Below are positions 26,106 through 34,111 of a stretch of DNA of 64,000 nucleotides, piece by piece. Below the pieces are notes generated by a model. The model made no database searches. It had not been told where the DNA came from and saw only the letters and a list, made by a program, of their open reading frames with translations. Within the stretch, counting starts at the first letter, position 1. The number at the start of each line of letters is the position of its first letter. The stretch lies in the NCBI RefSeq assembly GCF_025200715.1, contig NZ_CP104144.1, forward strand, positions 1,984,001-2,048,000, given 5' to 3'. This DNA comes from Rhizobium sullae. Its GTDB lineage: Bacteria > Pseudomonadota > Alphaproteobacteria > Rhizobiales > Rhizobiaceae. The translations under genes were made by a program, and so were the position numbers.

Positions 26106-26944
26106 GTGATGCCGCCATCCTTGGATGACGCCAGCAGGCCGATTTCCTGGGCGCGCCTGGCCGTATCGGAAATCGACCGCAACTTTGCCGCTTTCGCCAA
26201 GATCGCGCTCTTCTGCTTCTCCGTCATGTCGGGCACGCCGACGGATCGTGCTTTCTCCGTCTCCCCGGCCATGGTCAGGACGATCAGATAGTTGACGAAA
26301 TGCCGCCTTTCGGCGAGCGGCGACGCGACCACGCTGCTCATATGCGTTACCGCCTGCGGCAGGTCGTTCGCAAGCGCCTCGGCAAGGGCGAGGTTCGTCG
26401 TTGTGTCGAGATTCGCTGGCTGCAGCGAAAGCGCTTTCGAAAAGGCTTCCTCCGCCGCGGCCCCGCTACCGCTGAAGACGAGCGCCGTTCCGAGCCGGTT
26501 ATAGGCGATGACGGAGTTCAGTGCCTCGGCGGCCGGCGCCAGAGTTCGTGCAGCCGATGCTGCCTCGCCTTTGCGCAATTGGGCGGTGCCGAGCCCGAGC
26601 AGTGCCTCAGGATCCTGGGGGCTCACCTGCAGAGCGGCGCGAAAGTCTTTTTCCGCCCCTTCGGCATCGCCTGCCCTCAGGCGTGCATTCGCAAGCCGGA
26701 CGCGCAGCGATACGTCGTCAGGAGCGTTCGCGGCGGCGCGCTCGTAAAGCGCAAGCGCCGTTGCGCTTTCCCCCTTAGCCTCGATGCTGTGGGCGATGTT
26801 CAACAGTTTCGCCTGCTCGCTCGAAGGCTTGTCCTTCTCCTTCTCGGCTGACGTCGTCGTGCATGAGGAAAGTGCCTGAAGCGCAAGGAGTACGGCAATA
26901 CCCTTCCCTAGCGCTCCGAATTTCAGAAAGGAACGCGCTCTCAT
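26102..26944 (-). CDS. TadD-like TPR lipoprotein of the T3SS operon
   Basis: This 280-residue protein has a lipobox (LLALQALSSC) and then tetratricopeptide repeats: ALALYERAAANAPDD, GDAEGAEKDFRAALQVSPQDPEALLGLGTAQLRKGE, and AEEAFSKALSLQPANLD. This is the architecture of TadD, the outer-membrane TPR lipoprotein of Tad pili that helps secretin stability. It overlaps both neighbours by four bases, between the CpaD-like gene and sctU. It probably supports assembly or localisation of the Tad-type secretin used by this T3SS. Confidence 0.83.
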   Translation of the reverse strand: MRARSFLKFGALGKGIAVLLALQALSSCTTTSAEKEKDKPSSEQAKLLNIAHSIEAKGESATALALYERAAANAPDDVSLRVRLANARLRAGDAEGAEKDFRAALQVSPQDPEALLGLGTAQLRKGEAASAARTLAPAAEALNSVIAYNRLGTALVFSGSGAAAEEAFSKALSLQPANLDTTTNLALAEALANDLPQAVTHMSSVVASPLAERRHFVNYLIVLTMAGETEKARSVGVPDMTEKQKSAILAKAAKLRSISDTARRAQEIGLLASSKDGGIT

Positions 26945-27387
26945 TCTTCACCTGTATTGTTGTTCGCCGTGTTGCGGCGTCTGCGGCCCTCCTCGCTGTA
27001 ACCGTCGAGGTAGTTCTTCGCAGCGCGCGCCACCGGAGCAGCCATGGCAGGACCCATTTCACGGCCCCGGATGAGATGTCCCTGATCCTCTGCCATGAAC
27101 TGCAGATTGAGATTGTTGGCGCAGCCCGGCGGCAGGTAGAGCGGCTGATCGGCGGTATCGGGGGTGATACAGGCGTCGGGAACCAGCGTCCGGCTTTCCG
27201 CCTCCTCGTAACCCTTGCGAACAAGCCCGCCTTTTTCCGGCGCGCCGTGCGTCGAAACATAGCTGTAGTTGGGAGAGTAGGGTTGCGGATGGGAACCGTT
27301 GCAGCCCGCAAGGGCAAACAGCAGGCCCGCGGCCAGCATCACGCGGGCCTTTGCCGCACCATCGCCCGACAAACGATCACTCCACAT
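26941..27387 (-). CDS. CpaD-like lipoprotein of the T3SS operon
   Basis: This 148-residue protein has a signal and lipobox (LLFALAGC) and the C-terminal pattern GCANNLNLQFMAEDQGHLIRG, which resembles CpaD of Tad pilus loci (GCA..NL..MV..P.DLV..R). The N-terminal domain of CpaD is short or missing. It overlaps the secretin gene by 11 bases and the TadD-like gene by four. By analogy it is a secretin partner or pilotin at the outer membrane. The CpaD link is moderate, resting on a short motif plus context. Confidence 0.68.
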   Translation of the reverse strand: MWSDRLSGDGAAKARVMLAAGLLFALAGCNGSHPQPYSPNYSYVSTHGAPEKGGLVRKGYEEAESRTLVPDACITPDTADQPLYLPPGCANNLNLQFMAEDQGHLIRGREMGPAMAAPVARAAKNYLDGYSEEGRRRRNTANNNTGEE

Positions 27388-28723
27388 AAAAACCGTATCC
27401 GTTGTTGTTGACCGCGGGCTTCGTCTTCTTGCGCGGCGCCGTAATGGCGCCTGCAGGACTATCGAGCGGCGTTTTCATCTTTCGTTCGGAGGTCGGCGAC
27501 ACGAGGAAAGGGGTAATCAGGATGACGAGTTCCGTTTCATTGCGCTGAAACCGTTTCGACTTGAACAACTCGCCAAGGATCGGGACGTCGCCGACGACCG
27601 GTGTTTTGTTGAGCGTCTGCGATTCCTGCCGTTGAAACAGGCCGGCGATCGCAAACGTCTGGCCGCTGCCGACCTCGACGGTCGTGTCTGCACGGCGAAT
27701 GCGCAGCGACGGCACGACTAGGCCGCCGATCGAAACGACGCTGTCCTGCGAAACGCTGCTGACTTCTGGACGCACCTGCAGCGCGATGCGGTTGTTCGGC
27801 AGAAGCGTCGGCGTAAACTGGAGTGAGACACCGAACTGCTTGTATTCAATACCGATCTGGTCGTTGCCGACCGGCACTGGCACCGGTATCTCGCCGCCTG
27901 CGAGAAAGCTGGCGCTCTGGCCGGTGACGGCGGTGATGTTCGGTTCGGCAAGGATCGTCAATATGCCATTCGCCTGTAGCGCATCGAGCAGCACGTTGAC
28001 GTTGACGTGCTCGCCCCTTGCGCCGATCGCAATCCCCGTGTCGTCCTCGTTGCTGGCGCCGCCGGTCCGGATGATGCCGAAGGAGAACGATCCACTGTTG
28101 ACGAAGGCGCTCCAATCGATGCCGTAGCGCGTCAATTCGTTGCGGGCGACTTCGGCGAAGCGGACGCGAATATTGACCTGGTTCGTGCCGGCGATCGTCG
28201 TATTGTTGAGCGCCGGATTGTCCGGGGTCGAATAGCTCTGCAGGACATTTTCCATGTCCATCGCTTCACCGACATTGCGGGTCTGGCCGGTGCCGACATA
28301 TTGGCCGCCGAACAGGCTTATATCGACTCTGGTGGTGGGCTGCAGCGCCCGCGCCGACTGGTTGGCGGCTCGCGGGTTGCCGCTGACGCGAACCTGCACT
28401 GTACCGCGCGTGCTCTGGTCGGCGCTGAGCGCAGTGAGATCTGTGTCGCCGATCTTCGTCGCATAGATATAGACCACGCCCGGCGAAACGACGCGCACAT
28501 CTGCGATCGCCGTATCGGCGAGGAAGACCGACTCGACCGGTTCGTCGAAGCGCAGGATCTGGCCCTCCCCGACGGCGAGCTCAAGAACCTGGCCGTTTTT
28601 CGCATCGATCTTCACCTGCGCCTTCGCAGATGGCGCAAAAAAGCCGAGCGCAAGCGTGGCCACCAGGATGAATGAAAGTAAATCTCCTGCCGCAATCGCG
28701 CGGAGGCTTCGCAAGCTCAGCAT
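27377..28723 (-). CDS. sctC2: Outer-membrane secretin of Tad/CpaC type serving as T3SS secretin (RhcC2 role)
   Basis: This 448-residue protein has a signal peptide, then the pilus-assembly N-terminal domain (GQVLELAVGEGQILRFDEPVESVFLADTAIADV). It ends with a C-terminal secretin domain holding GQSASFLAGGEIPVPVP, FTPTLLPNNRIALQVRPEVS and the LVILITPFLV end. This is the architecture of CpaC/RcpA of Tad pili, not of YscC. Rhizobial T3SS use a split secretin, RhcC1 (here 33244-33900) plus RhcC2, and RhcC2 has been proposed to derive from Tad. It lies 82 bases after the sctV stop. Confidence 0.88.
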   Translation of the reverse strand: MLSLRSLRAIAAGDLLSFILVATLALGFFAPSAKAQVKIDAKNGQVLELAVGEGQILRFDEPVESVFLADTAIADVRVVSPGVVYIYATKIGDTDLTALSADQSTRGTVQVRVSGNPRAANQSARALQPTTRVDISLFGGQYVGTGQTRNVGEAMDMENVLQSYSTPDNPALNNTTIAGTNQVNIRVRFAEVARNELTRYGIDWSAFVNSGSFSFGIIRTGGASNEDDTGIAIGARGEHVNVNVLLDALQANGILTILAEPNITAVTGQSASFLAGGEIPVPVPVGNDQIGIEYKQFGVSLQFTPTLLPNNRIALQVRPEVSSVSQDSVVSIGGLVVPSLRIRRADTTVEVGSGQTFAIAGLFQRQESQTLNKTPVVGDVPILGELFKSKRFQRNETELVILITPFLVSPTSERKMKTPLDSPAGAITAPRKKTKPAVNNNGYGFYVE

Positions 28724-28805
28724 TCCATTTCCTATTCGTTCCCCTCACCGGCGCGCCCGGGCGCGCATGTCAAAGCCTTGTGTTTTATGATGTGCTCCGG
28801 AGAAT

Positions 28806-30953
28806 TCATGCACGGCCGCCTTCGAGCTGCGCCGTTCCGGCGACCGGGAGCGCGATATAGCCAATGCACTGGACGCTGAACTCCGGGGAAATTTCCTGGT
28901 AGGAAAGAACTGCCACATTTACGTCGTGGCGCGTCAGAAGGTTCCGGATGTGCCGACGGACATCCATCGACGTCAGGATCGCGGTTCGGCACTGGAGATC
29001 CGCTTTCTCCTGCCGCTTCTTCAATTCTTCCAGGATCGGCGCCGCCAGCCGGTCCGAAATCGCGCCCGCCGGCCCCATATTCTTTTCGATGGCCGCTCTC
29101 ACCTCGTCTTCGAACGGCCGCGTCAGCAGATAGGCCGAAACGATCCTGTTGTCGTCGGCAAGGCGGAAGCAGATCTGCCGGCCGAGGCTTGCCCGCACGC
29201 TGTCGGTCAGAGCCTGCACACCCTGAATTTGCGCGCCGCGCTCGGCAATCGCCTGAAGAATGATGCGCATGTTGGTGATCGGAACGTCTTCTTCGATCAG
29301 CCTTCGCAAGACGTCGGCAAGCTTCTGCACGGAAACTGCCTCCAGAACCTCTCGGATCAGGTCGCCGTAGGGCTCCTCCAGGCGGCCAAGGAGCGCGCGC
29401 ACTTCCTGTGCGTCGACGAACTCCGGCGCATAGCGGCGCAGGACACGCTCCAGAAGCGTCATCACGACATCGGCTGACTCGCAATAGCCGACGCCGGCAG
29501 CGTCAAGTGCTGCCGCATGGGATTGTTCGACCCAGACGAGCTTCAGGCCCAGGAGGTCCGGTTGCCTCACATAGGGGACCAACATGATGTCGAGATCGAC
29601 CGTTTCGTCCCACACCATGACATGGCCGGGCAAGAGCGCGGCCTCGACGACCGGAACGCCCTCGAAATCGATGCGAAACTCAGCCGGCGCCCGCCGGGGA
29701 TCCGCCACCAGGCCGATCCCCGGGACGCGAATACCGAGGTCGTCGAGGATCGCTGCGGCGGACGCCTCTGTCCGCTCGGCGAAGACCGGCAGCGGAAGAG
29801 CCCGGGCAAGGTCCCCTCCAAGCGATACAGTGATCCTGTGCGCGACCCCGACGAGGTTGCCGGGACCGCCGGGCAAACTGCCGGCTATATGCTCGACGAC
29901 GGGACTGCCGGAAGAGACCGGCCGGAGCGCCTCGCGTCGGATCGATGCGGTTCCTGCCGCATCGCCGACGGCAGGCCGCCGGCGCGCGGTGTGGGCAAGA
30001 AGCCCGGCCACGGCAGCGAGAGTCCAAAAGACAATCAGCGGAAAGCCCGGAACCAGGCCGAAGGCGAAGAGGATGGCGGCCGCCAGCGCCAGCGCGCGGT
30101 CGCTCGCACCGAGTTGCCCGAGGATTTCAGAACTCAAGTCCTGCGGGCGCTGGCCAGACGGCACGCGTGTTACCACCGCTCCGGCCGCCACTGCCATCAT
30201 CAGCGCAGGTATCTGTGAGATCAGGCCATCGCCGACGGTCAGCAGTGAATAGGTATGGGCAGCGTCGCCGACGGTCATGCCGCGTCGCACGGATCCAATC
30301 GTAAGCCCGCCGATGAGATTGATCGTGATAATGATCAGGCCCGCGACGGCGTCTCCTTTGACGAACTTCATGGCACCGTCCATGGCGCCGTAGAACTGGC
30401 TCTCGCGCTCGAGCTCTTCGCGCCTTCGACGCGCCTCCTGCTGGTCGATTTCGCCGCTGCGGGCCTCATTGTCGATGCTCATCTGCTTGCCCGGCATGGC
30501 GTCGAGGGCAAAGCGCGCGCCCACTTCGGCGACACGCTCAGCGCCCTTGGTGATTACAACGAACTGAGCGATGGTGATGATCAGAAAGACGATGAGACCG
30601 ACGAGCACATCGCCGCCGACAACGAAGTCTCCGAAGGCCGAAACAATCTGCCCGGCGTCTGCCTGCGTCAGGATCAGCCGGGTCGTCGTGATCGAAAGCG
30701 CGAGGCGAAAAAGGGTTCCGAGCAGAATGATCGATGGCAGAGACGAGAATTGGACGGGGCTCGACACATAGAGCGCGCCGACAAGGATAAGGAGGCTGTA
30801 GAAGAAGTTAAATCCGATCAGAGCGTCGACCAGAAAGGTCGGCATCGGAATGATCATCATCGTGATCGCGAGCATCACCAGTGCCGCAACGACGATATCC
30901 GACCGGCGCGAGGCGGCCCTGGCGAACTGGTTGACGGTGGCGATTGCGTTCAT
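28806..30953 (-). CDS. sctV: SctV major export gate (RhcV/FlhA family)
   Basis: This is the 715-residue export-gate protein. About eight N-terminal membrane helices come first, with the cytoplasmic FHIPEP-type loop in the form GARFALDAMPGKQMSIDNEARSGEIDQQEARRRREELERES. A large C-terminal cytosolic domain that forms the nonameric ring follows, ending near CIGYIALPVAGTAQLE. It receives chaperone-substrate complexes and uses proton flow. It overlaps the YscY-like gene by four bases, as lcrD follows yscY in Yersinia. Confidence 0.95.
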   Translation of the reverse strand: MNAIATVNQFARAASRRSDIVVAALVMLAITMMIIPMPTFLVDALIGFNFFYSLLILVGALYVSSPVQFSSLPSIILLGTLFRLALSITTTRLILTQADAGQIVSAFGDFVVGGDVLVGLIVFLIITIAQFVVITKGAERVAEVGARFALDAMPGKQMSIDNEARSGEIDQQEARRRREELERESQFYGAMDGAMKFVKGDAVAGLIIITINLIGGLTIGSVRRGMTVGDAAHTYSLLTVGDGLISQIPALMMAVAAGAVVTRVPSGQRPQDLSSEILGQLGASDRALALAAAILFAFGLVPGFPLIVFWTLAAVAGLLAHTARRRPAVGDAAGTASIRREALRPVSSGSPVVEHIAGSLPGGPGNLVGVAHRITVSLGGDLARALPLPVFAERTEASAAAILDDLGIRVPGIGLVADPRRAPAEFRIDFEGVPVVEAALLPGHVMVWDETVDLDIMLVPYVRQPDLLGLKLVWVEQSHAAALDAAGVGYCESADVVMTLLERVLRRYAPEFVDAQEVRALLGRLEEPYGDLIREVLEAVSVQKLADVLRRLIEEDVPITNMRIILQAIAERGAQIQGVQALTDSVRASLGRQICFRLADDNRIVSAYLLTRPFEDEVRAAIEKNMGPAGAISDRLAAPILEELKKRQEKADLQCRTAILTSMDVRRHIRNLLTRHDVNVAVLSYQEISPEFSVQCIGYIALPVAGTAQLEGGRA

Positions 30954-31285
30954 TTCACCGCCCTCGCCTGAAGATAGGCCTTGAAGGTGTCGCGCGCCTG
31001 GTCTTCCTGTCCACGCAGCCAGTGCGCCCTGCTCCTCAGGCGGGCAAGATCCGGATCGGCTTCCTTTGAGATTTCGCTGATGCGATCGATGGAGGCGATC
31101 GCACGCATTCCAGCGTCCGTCTCGACAAATGCGTCGGCCAGCGAATGCAATATCGAGACGTTTTCCGGTGCCATTCGTGCTGCGAGAAGCAAGAAGACGA
31201 GGCCGCGCTCATGGTGTCCGGCGCGACAGTAGAGCAGGCCGAGCGCATGAAGAAATTCGAGGCTGTCCGCGCGTTGCTGCGTCAA
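30950..31285 (-). CDS. sctY: Small TPR protein, YscY/Y4yS-like T3SS chaperone
   Basis: This 111-residue helical protein has TPR-like units (EFLHALGLLYCRAGHHERGLVFLLLAARMAPENVSILHSLADAF). Its size (YscY is 114 residues), TPR nature and position between an X-sized gene and sctV match YscY, the chaperone of YscX, and rhizobial Y4yS. It overlaps both neighbours by four bases. It probably binds the product of the preceding gene and docks it on SctV. The assignment is by size, fold and synteny, not clear sequence identity. Confidence 0.65.
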   Translation of the reverse strand: MTQQRADSLEFLHALGLLYCRAGHHERGLVFLLLAARMAPENVSILHSLADAFVETDAGMRAIASIDRISEISKEADPDLARLRSRAHWLRGQEDQARDTFKAYLQARAVK

Positions 31286-31653
31286 TTGCTTTGCGCCAGC
31301 ATGAGACGGTGCTGAAGATCGCGGCGACTTTCGATTTCGTCCTTCAGCATGGACGCCGTAAGCTTGGCGACATCCTCGTCGAGGTCGAGGCCGGGTAACA
31401 CTTCCTGGACGATATAGGCCAGGATCTCCTGGGACCGCGACAGGTCGAACAGGGAAGCGTTCGAGAGCCTCGCCCGCTCCGTCGCACTGGTGCGCGCGCC
31501 GCGCGTCTCAGCCTTCTGCCTGGCCTGGCGGACCGATTGCAGGATCCTGGCGTCGAAGGCCTGATGCTGCGCTTCCACGGCCGCATCCGGCCGCACGGAA
31601 ACCGCGCTTGACTGGGCGCGGCGATTGTCGTGTCGGCGGACCTCCAAACTCAT
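31282..31653 (-). CDS. sctX: YscX-like T3SS protein candidate
   Basis: This 123-residue, hydrophilic helical protein lacks a signal peptide: VRRHDNRRAQSSAVSVRPD, RARLSNASLFDLSRSQEILAYIVQEVLPGLDLDEDV, ASMLKDEIESRRDLQ. I do not recognise the sequence itself. YscX is 122 residues and immediately precedes yscY and yscV, the same order as here, so an early-secreted SctX function is the best hypothesis. It is separated from sctD by 25 bases. Confidence 0.5.
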   Translation of the reverse strand: MSLEVRRHDNRRAQSSAVSVRPDAAVEAQHQAFDARILQSVRQARQKAETRGARTSATERARLSNASLFDLSRSQEILAYIVQEVLPGLDLDEDVAKLTASMLKDEIESRRDLQHRLMLAQSN

Positions 31654-31678
31654 CTTGCTGTTCCTCTCGTCGCGCCTG

Positions 31679-32587
31679 TCAGAAGCGAAGGATGAATTCT
31701 TCGCCTTGCCGCCCCACCTTCAGGCTGCCGTCGCGAATGTCCTTTATGTACCAGCCGTCCTCGAGCGCGGCACCCTTGTAGAGGTGGGTGCCGTCGGCAC
31801 CGATCGCATAAGGCGTTTCCCCGAACCAAACGGCCTGGAGATTGAATTTTGGCGACGTTTTGGCCGCGGCCTCGCCGACCATGCTCGTCAAGACGTAGTT
31901 GGTGCCATAGGACCGGTCGAACCAGGTCTGGATATCGCTCCACGACTTGCGCGCCTCCTCGTCGAGCGCACCGGAAACGGCAAACCGCGTCCCGTCCGCC
32001 TTTACCTGAAGATCACTCAAGCCCGCCGCAGCGAGGTTTGCCGCAAGCGCCGAAGACACCTCATCGGCCGAGGGCATTGAGGCGCTCGCAGTTCCGGCCG
32101 CCACCGTCTTTTCGTCAAAGCTTGCCATCGGCAGCCGGTCGCCGACATTAGCAATCCCTGCCTGGACCGCAGCAATCGTGAGAAGCGAGAAAGCCGCCGC
32201 GCCGCCGATCATCCAGGTTGTGCGCTTCGACTTGTCTGCTTTTCTGCCCGGCGCTGCCTGCGCCGGTCGGCAAAGACGAAGGCGCGCGCTGCCAAGCGAA
32301 ATCGTCACAGGGGTTTTGACGTGAAGGCCGTGGCCAACGGGCACGCTTGTATCCTGCACCATCACGTCGGCGCCGGTTGCCTCGATCATCACCTCGGAAC
32401 CCGCAAACTGCAGACGCATATGATGCGCGCTCACGTCGCGGTCACTGAGCATGAGATCGCAGTCCGGGGCTGAACCGATCAAGTAGGAGCCGTTTTCCAA
32501 AGGCAAGGAGACGCCACTGTGTACGCCGTTGAGGACATCGAGTGTCAAATCGGCAGCAGCATTCCTCAAGACCAGATTGGATGCCAT
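31679..32587 (-). CDS. sctD: SctD inner-membrane ring protein (Y4yQ/YscD family)
   Basis: This 302-residue protein has an N-terminal cytoplasmic FHA-like domain (LTLDVLNGVHSGVSLPLENGSYLIGSAPDCDLMLSDRDVSAHHMRL), one membrane helix (TTWMIGGAAAFSLLTIAA, near residues 143-165), and a periplasmic part with a BON/ring-building motif and a C-terminal GEEFILRF. It forms the outer of the two inner-membrane rings around SctJ and contacts the secretin. At 302 residues it is shorter than YscD (about 420), as is usual in rhizobia. Confidence 0.88.
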   Translation of the reverse strand: MASNLVLRNAAADLTLDVLNGVHSGVSLPLENGSYLIGSAPDCDLMLSDRDVSAHHMRLQFAGSEVMIEATGADVMVQDTSVPVGHGLHVKTPVTISLGSARLRLCRPAQAAPGRKADKSKRTTWMIGGAAAFSLLTIAAVQAGIANVGDRLPMASFDEKTVAAGTASASMPSADEVSSALAANLAAAGLSDLQVKADGTRFAVSGALDEEARKSWSDIQTWFDRSYGTNYVLTSMVGEAAAKTSPKFNLQAVWFGETPYAIGADGTHLYKGAALEDGWYIKDIRDGSLKVGRQGEEFILRF

Positions 32588-32711
32588 GAACTCTCACCTC
32601 GCTCGCCGTATACCAAAGATACCGACGCCACGCTGAAAGCACGGCGCCGTCCAAGCCAAGTCTTTGCAATGGAGATGAGAGGGGCGACGCAAGTCGCCCC
32701 TCGGCTTGTGC

Positions 32712-32873
32712 TTAGCCGTTCGGACGCTGCTTCGCGGCGTCGAGGGCGACCTTCTTTTCGGTCGTGACTTTGGTAATCTCGGCAGACTTCTCGATCGCCT
32801 TGTCGAAGGCTTCCGTCATCGTCTTGATTGAATTGTCCGAGGTTTGCGTACCGCTTACACCGGAAACTGCCAT
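32712..32873 (-). CDS. 53-residue needle-subunit candidate (NopA position)
   Basis: This small gene reads MAVSGVSGTQTSDNSIKTMTEAF as its first half, then DKAIEKSAEITKVTTEKKVALDAAKQRPNG. It has a strong AAGGAG site eight bases before the ATG. It is Ser/Thr-rich, lacks cysteine and a signal peptide, and is largely helical, as expected for a T3SS-exported subunit. It is first in the leftward operon, before sctD, the position of nopA before y4yQ in other rhizobia. SctF/NopA identity is therefore proposed, but needle proteins diverge too much for certainty. Confidence 0.55.
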   Translation of the reverse strand: MAVSGVSGTQTSDNSIKTMTEAFDKAIEKSAEITKVTTEKKVALDAAKQRPNG

Positions 32874-33022
32874 TGTCTTCTCCTTGATAATTCAGTCCGG
32901 CCGGGAGCAACGCCCCAGCGCCGGTGTACAGTTCTCATCGAGTCGACCGCCCCTGCATAGGGCACCGTAATGGTTAAAGTTGAAGCTCGGAATTGACAAT
33001 TTCCAAGCGCATCACATAATCT

Positions 33023-33097
33023 TTCAATGCGTAATATATCGTGATTTCAAACGATTGAAACGGACGTTTCAATGTCATGGAACTGTTACGCATTGAA
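33023..33097. promoter_or_regulatory. Nested inverted repeats in the divergent T3SS control region
   Basis: Between the two T3SS operons (32874-33243, AT-rich) lies an outer perfect 12-base inverted repeat, TTCAATGCGTAA (33023-33034) and TTACGCATTGAA (33086-33097). Inside it sits a perfect palindrome ATTGAAACG-GA-CGTTTCAAT (33054-33073), itself overlapping TTTCAA-ACGA-TTGAAA (33045-33060). The repeated unit is TTTCAAT/ATTGAAA. This is most likely the operator for a regulator controlling both operons. It does not look like the known tts box, and no regulator gene is adjacent. Confidence 0.65.
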
Positions 33098-33243
33098 GAA
33101 ACACAGTTATTTTTCAGGGCGTTTCAGTTTTCGCTTGTTTAGCAAATAACATTGCTTTGAATTTTGTCCAACTGCGAGTTGCGCATTCCCGGCTGCTGTA
33201 ATAGTTTTTGGGCCGCTCGACGCGAACAATCGGAACGTTTGAC

Positions 33244-33900
33244 ATGAAGAACGTCATGGTTGCGGGGAAGCTATTTATGTTAGCTACGGCTATATTGGCA
33301 TCCACATATCCGGCCCTTGCAGCTATGCCGCGCTGGTACAGCAGCAAATACCGCTACGTTTTAATCAGCCAGGATGTTCGTGACGCACTGAAGGAGTTCG
33401 GGCGCAACCTTTCGATTCCGGTGATCCTGTCGGATCGAATCCGTGGCCAGGTACGCGGGGAGATTCGCGCCGAAACGGCGGGCGGATTCCTCGACAAGGT
33501 GACGCAGGCCAACGGGCTGATCTGGTATTTCGATGGCTCGGTTCTGCACGTCAATGCCAGTGACGAGTTCGCGACACAGATCATCAATATCGGCAGGGCA
33601 AACGGCCAGTCGGTCATAAACGAGATCAAGCGGTTAGACCTCATGGACGAGCGCTTCTCGGTACTTGCGACCGCCAACGCCCCGGCTATTCGTGTCTCAG
33701 GTCCGCCTGCCTTCATCGCCATGGTGAAGCAGGTCGTTTCATCCGTTCAGCCACCCCCAATGACCCAGGTGGACGATCCCCGGGTGCGGATCTTCCGGGG
33801 CGGCCAGCACAACGAGGTTGCGGACGATCTGACTGGCAAGGGCCGCCAGACCGTCGCCAATTCCAGCACAAGCGACACCTCATCAGGAGAACACAAATGA
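33244..33900 (+). CDS. rhcC1: SctC N-terminal domain protein (RhcC1)
   Basis: This 218-residue exported protein (signal MKNVMVAGKLFMLATAILASTYPALAA) carries the N0/N1 periplasmic secretin domains: YVLISQDVRDALKEFGRNLSIPVILSDRIRGQVRGEI and FLDKVTQANGLIWYFDGSVLHVNASDE. It lacks the outer-membrane barrel. This is the split arrangement of rhizobial T3SS, in which RhcC1 provides the periplasmic neck and a separate secretin the pore. The ATG at 33244 is preferred to 33208 because it opens the signal peptide. It is first in the rightward operon. Confidence 0.9.
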   Translation: MKNVMVAGKLFMLATAILASTYPALAAMPRWYSSKYRYVLISQDVRDALKEFGRNLSIPVILSDRIRGQVRGEIRAETAGGFLDKVTQANGLIWYFDGSVLHVNASDEFATQIINIGRANGQSVINEIKRLDLMDERFSVLATANAPAIRVSGPPAFIAMVKQVVSSVQPPPMTQVDDPRVRIFRGGQHNEVADDLTGKGRQTVANSSTSDTSSGEHK

Positions 33901-34082
33901 CCGGATCGGTAGCCGCGACAGCGCAGACGCCCGCCCAGACGCAAAATGTGGACCCCTCGCAGGCACAATTCGAGGAAGCCTTGCAGCAAGCCGTTGCAAG
34001 CGGCGGCGGCCAGTTGATCGGGCAAGAAATGATGAAGATCGCCCAGGAAGTGCTCAACGAAGCCTTGTCCGACGAGGAATAA
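33897..34082 (+). CDS. Small T3SS protein, 61 residues (possible exported subunit)
   Basis: This acidic, Gln/Ala-rich protein (AQFEEALQQAVASGGGQLIGQEMMKIAQEVLNEALSDEE) has a polar N-terminus and an amphipathic helix, with no signal peptide. It overlaps rhcC1 by four bases (ATGA) and precedes the SctI-like gene. Size and composition fit a needle, inner-rod or export-helper protein, and it is the alternative candidate for SctF. The family is not recognised with confidence. Confidence 0.5.
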   Translation: MTGSVAATAQTPAQTQNVDPSQAQFEEALQQAVASGGGQLIGQEMMKIAQEVLNEALSDEE

Positions 34083-34111
34083 TCCCCTTTTTTCCAGCAG
34101 GAGACGCAACC

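Noticed and set aside
33000..33243. Possible tts box (TtsI binding site)
   Set aside because: The palindromes here do not resemble the tts-box consensus as I know it, and no ttsI homologue is in the window, so I describe them as an unassigned operator.
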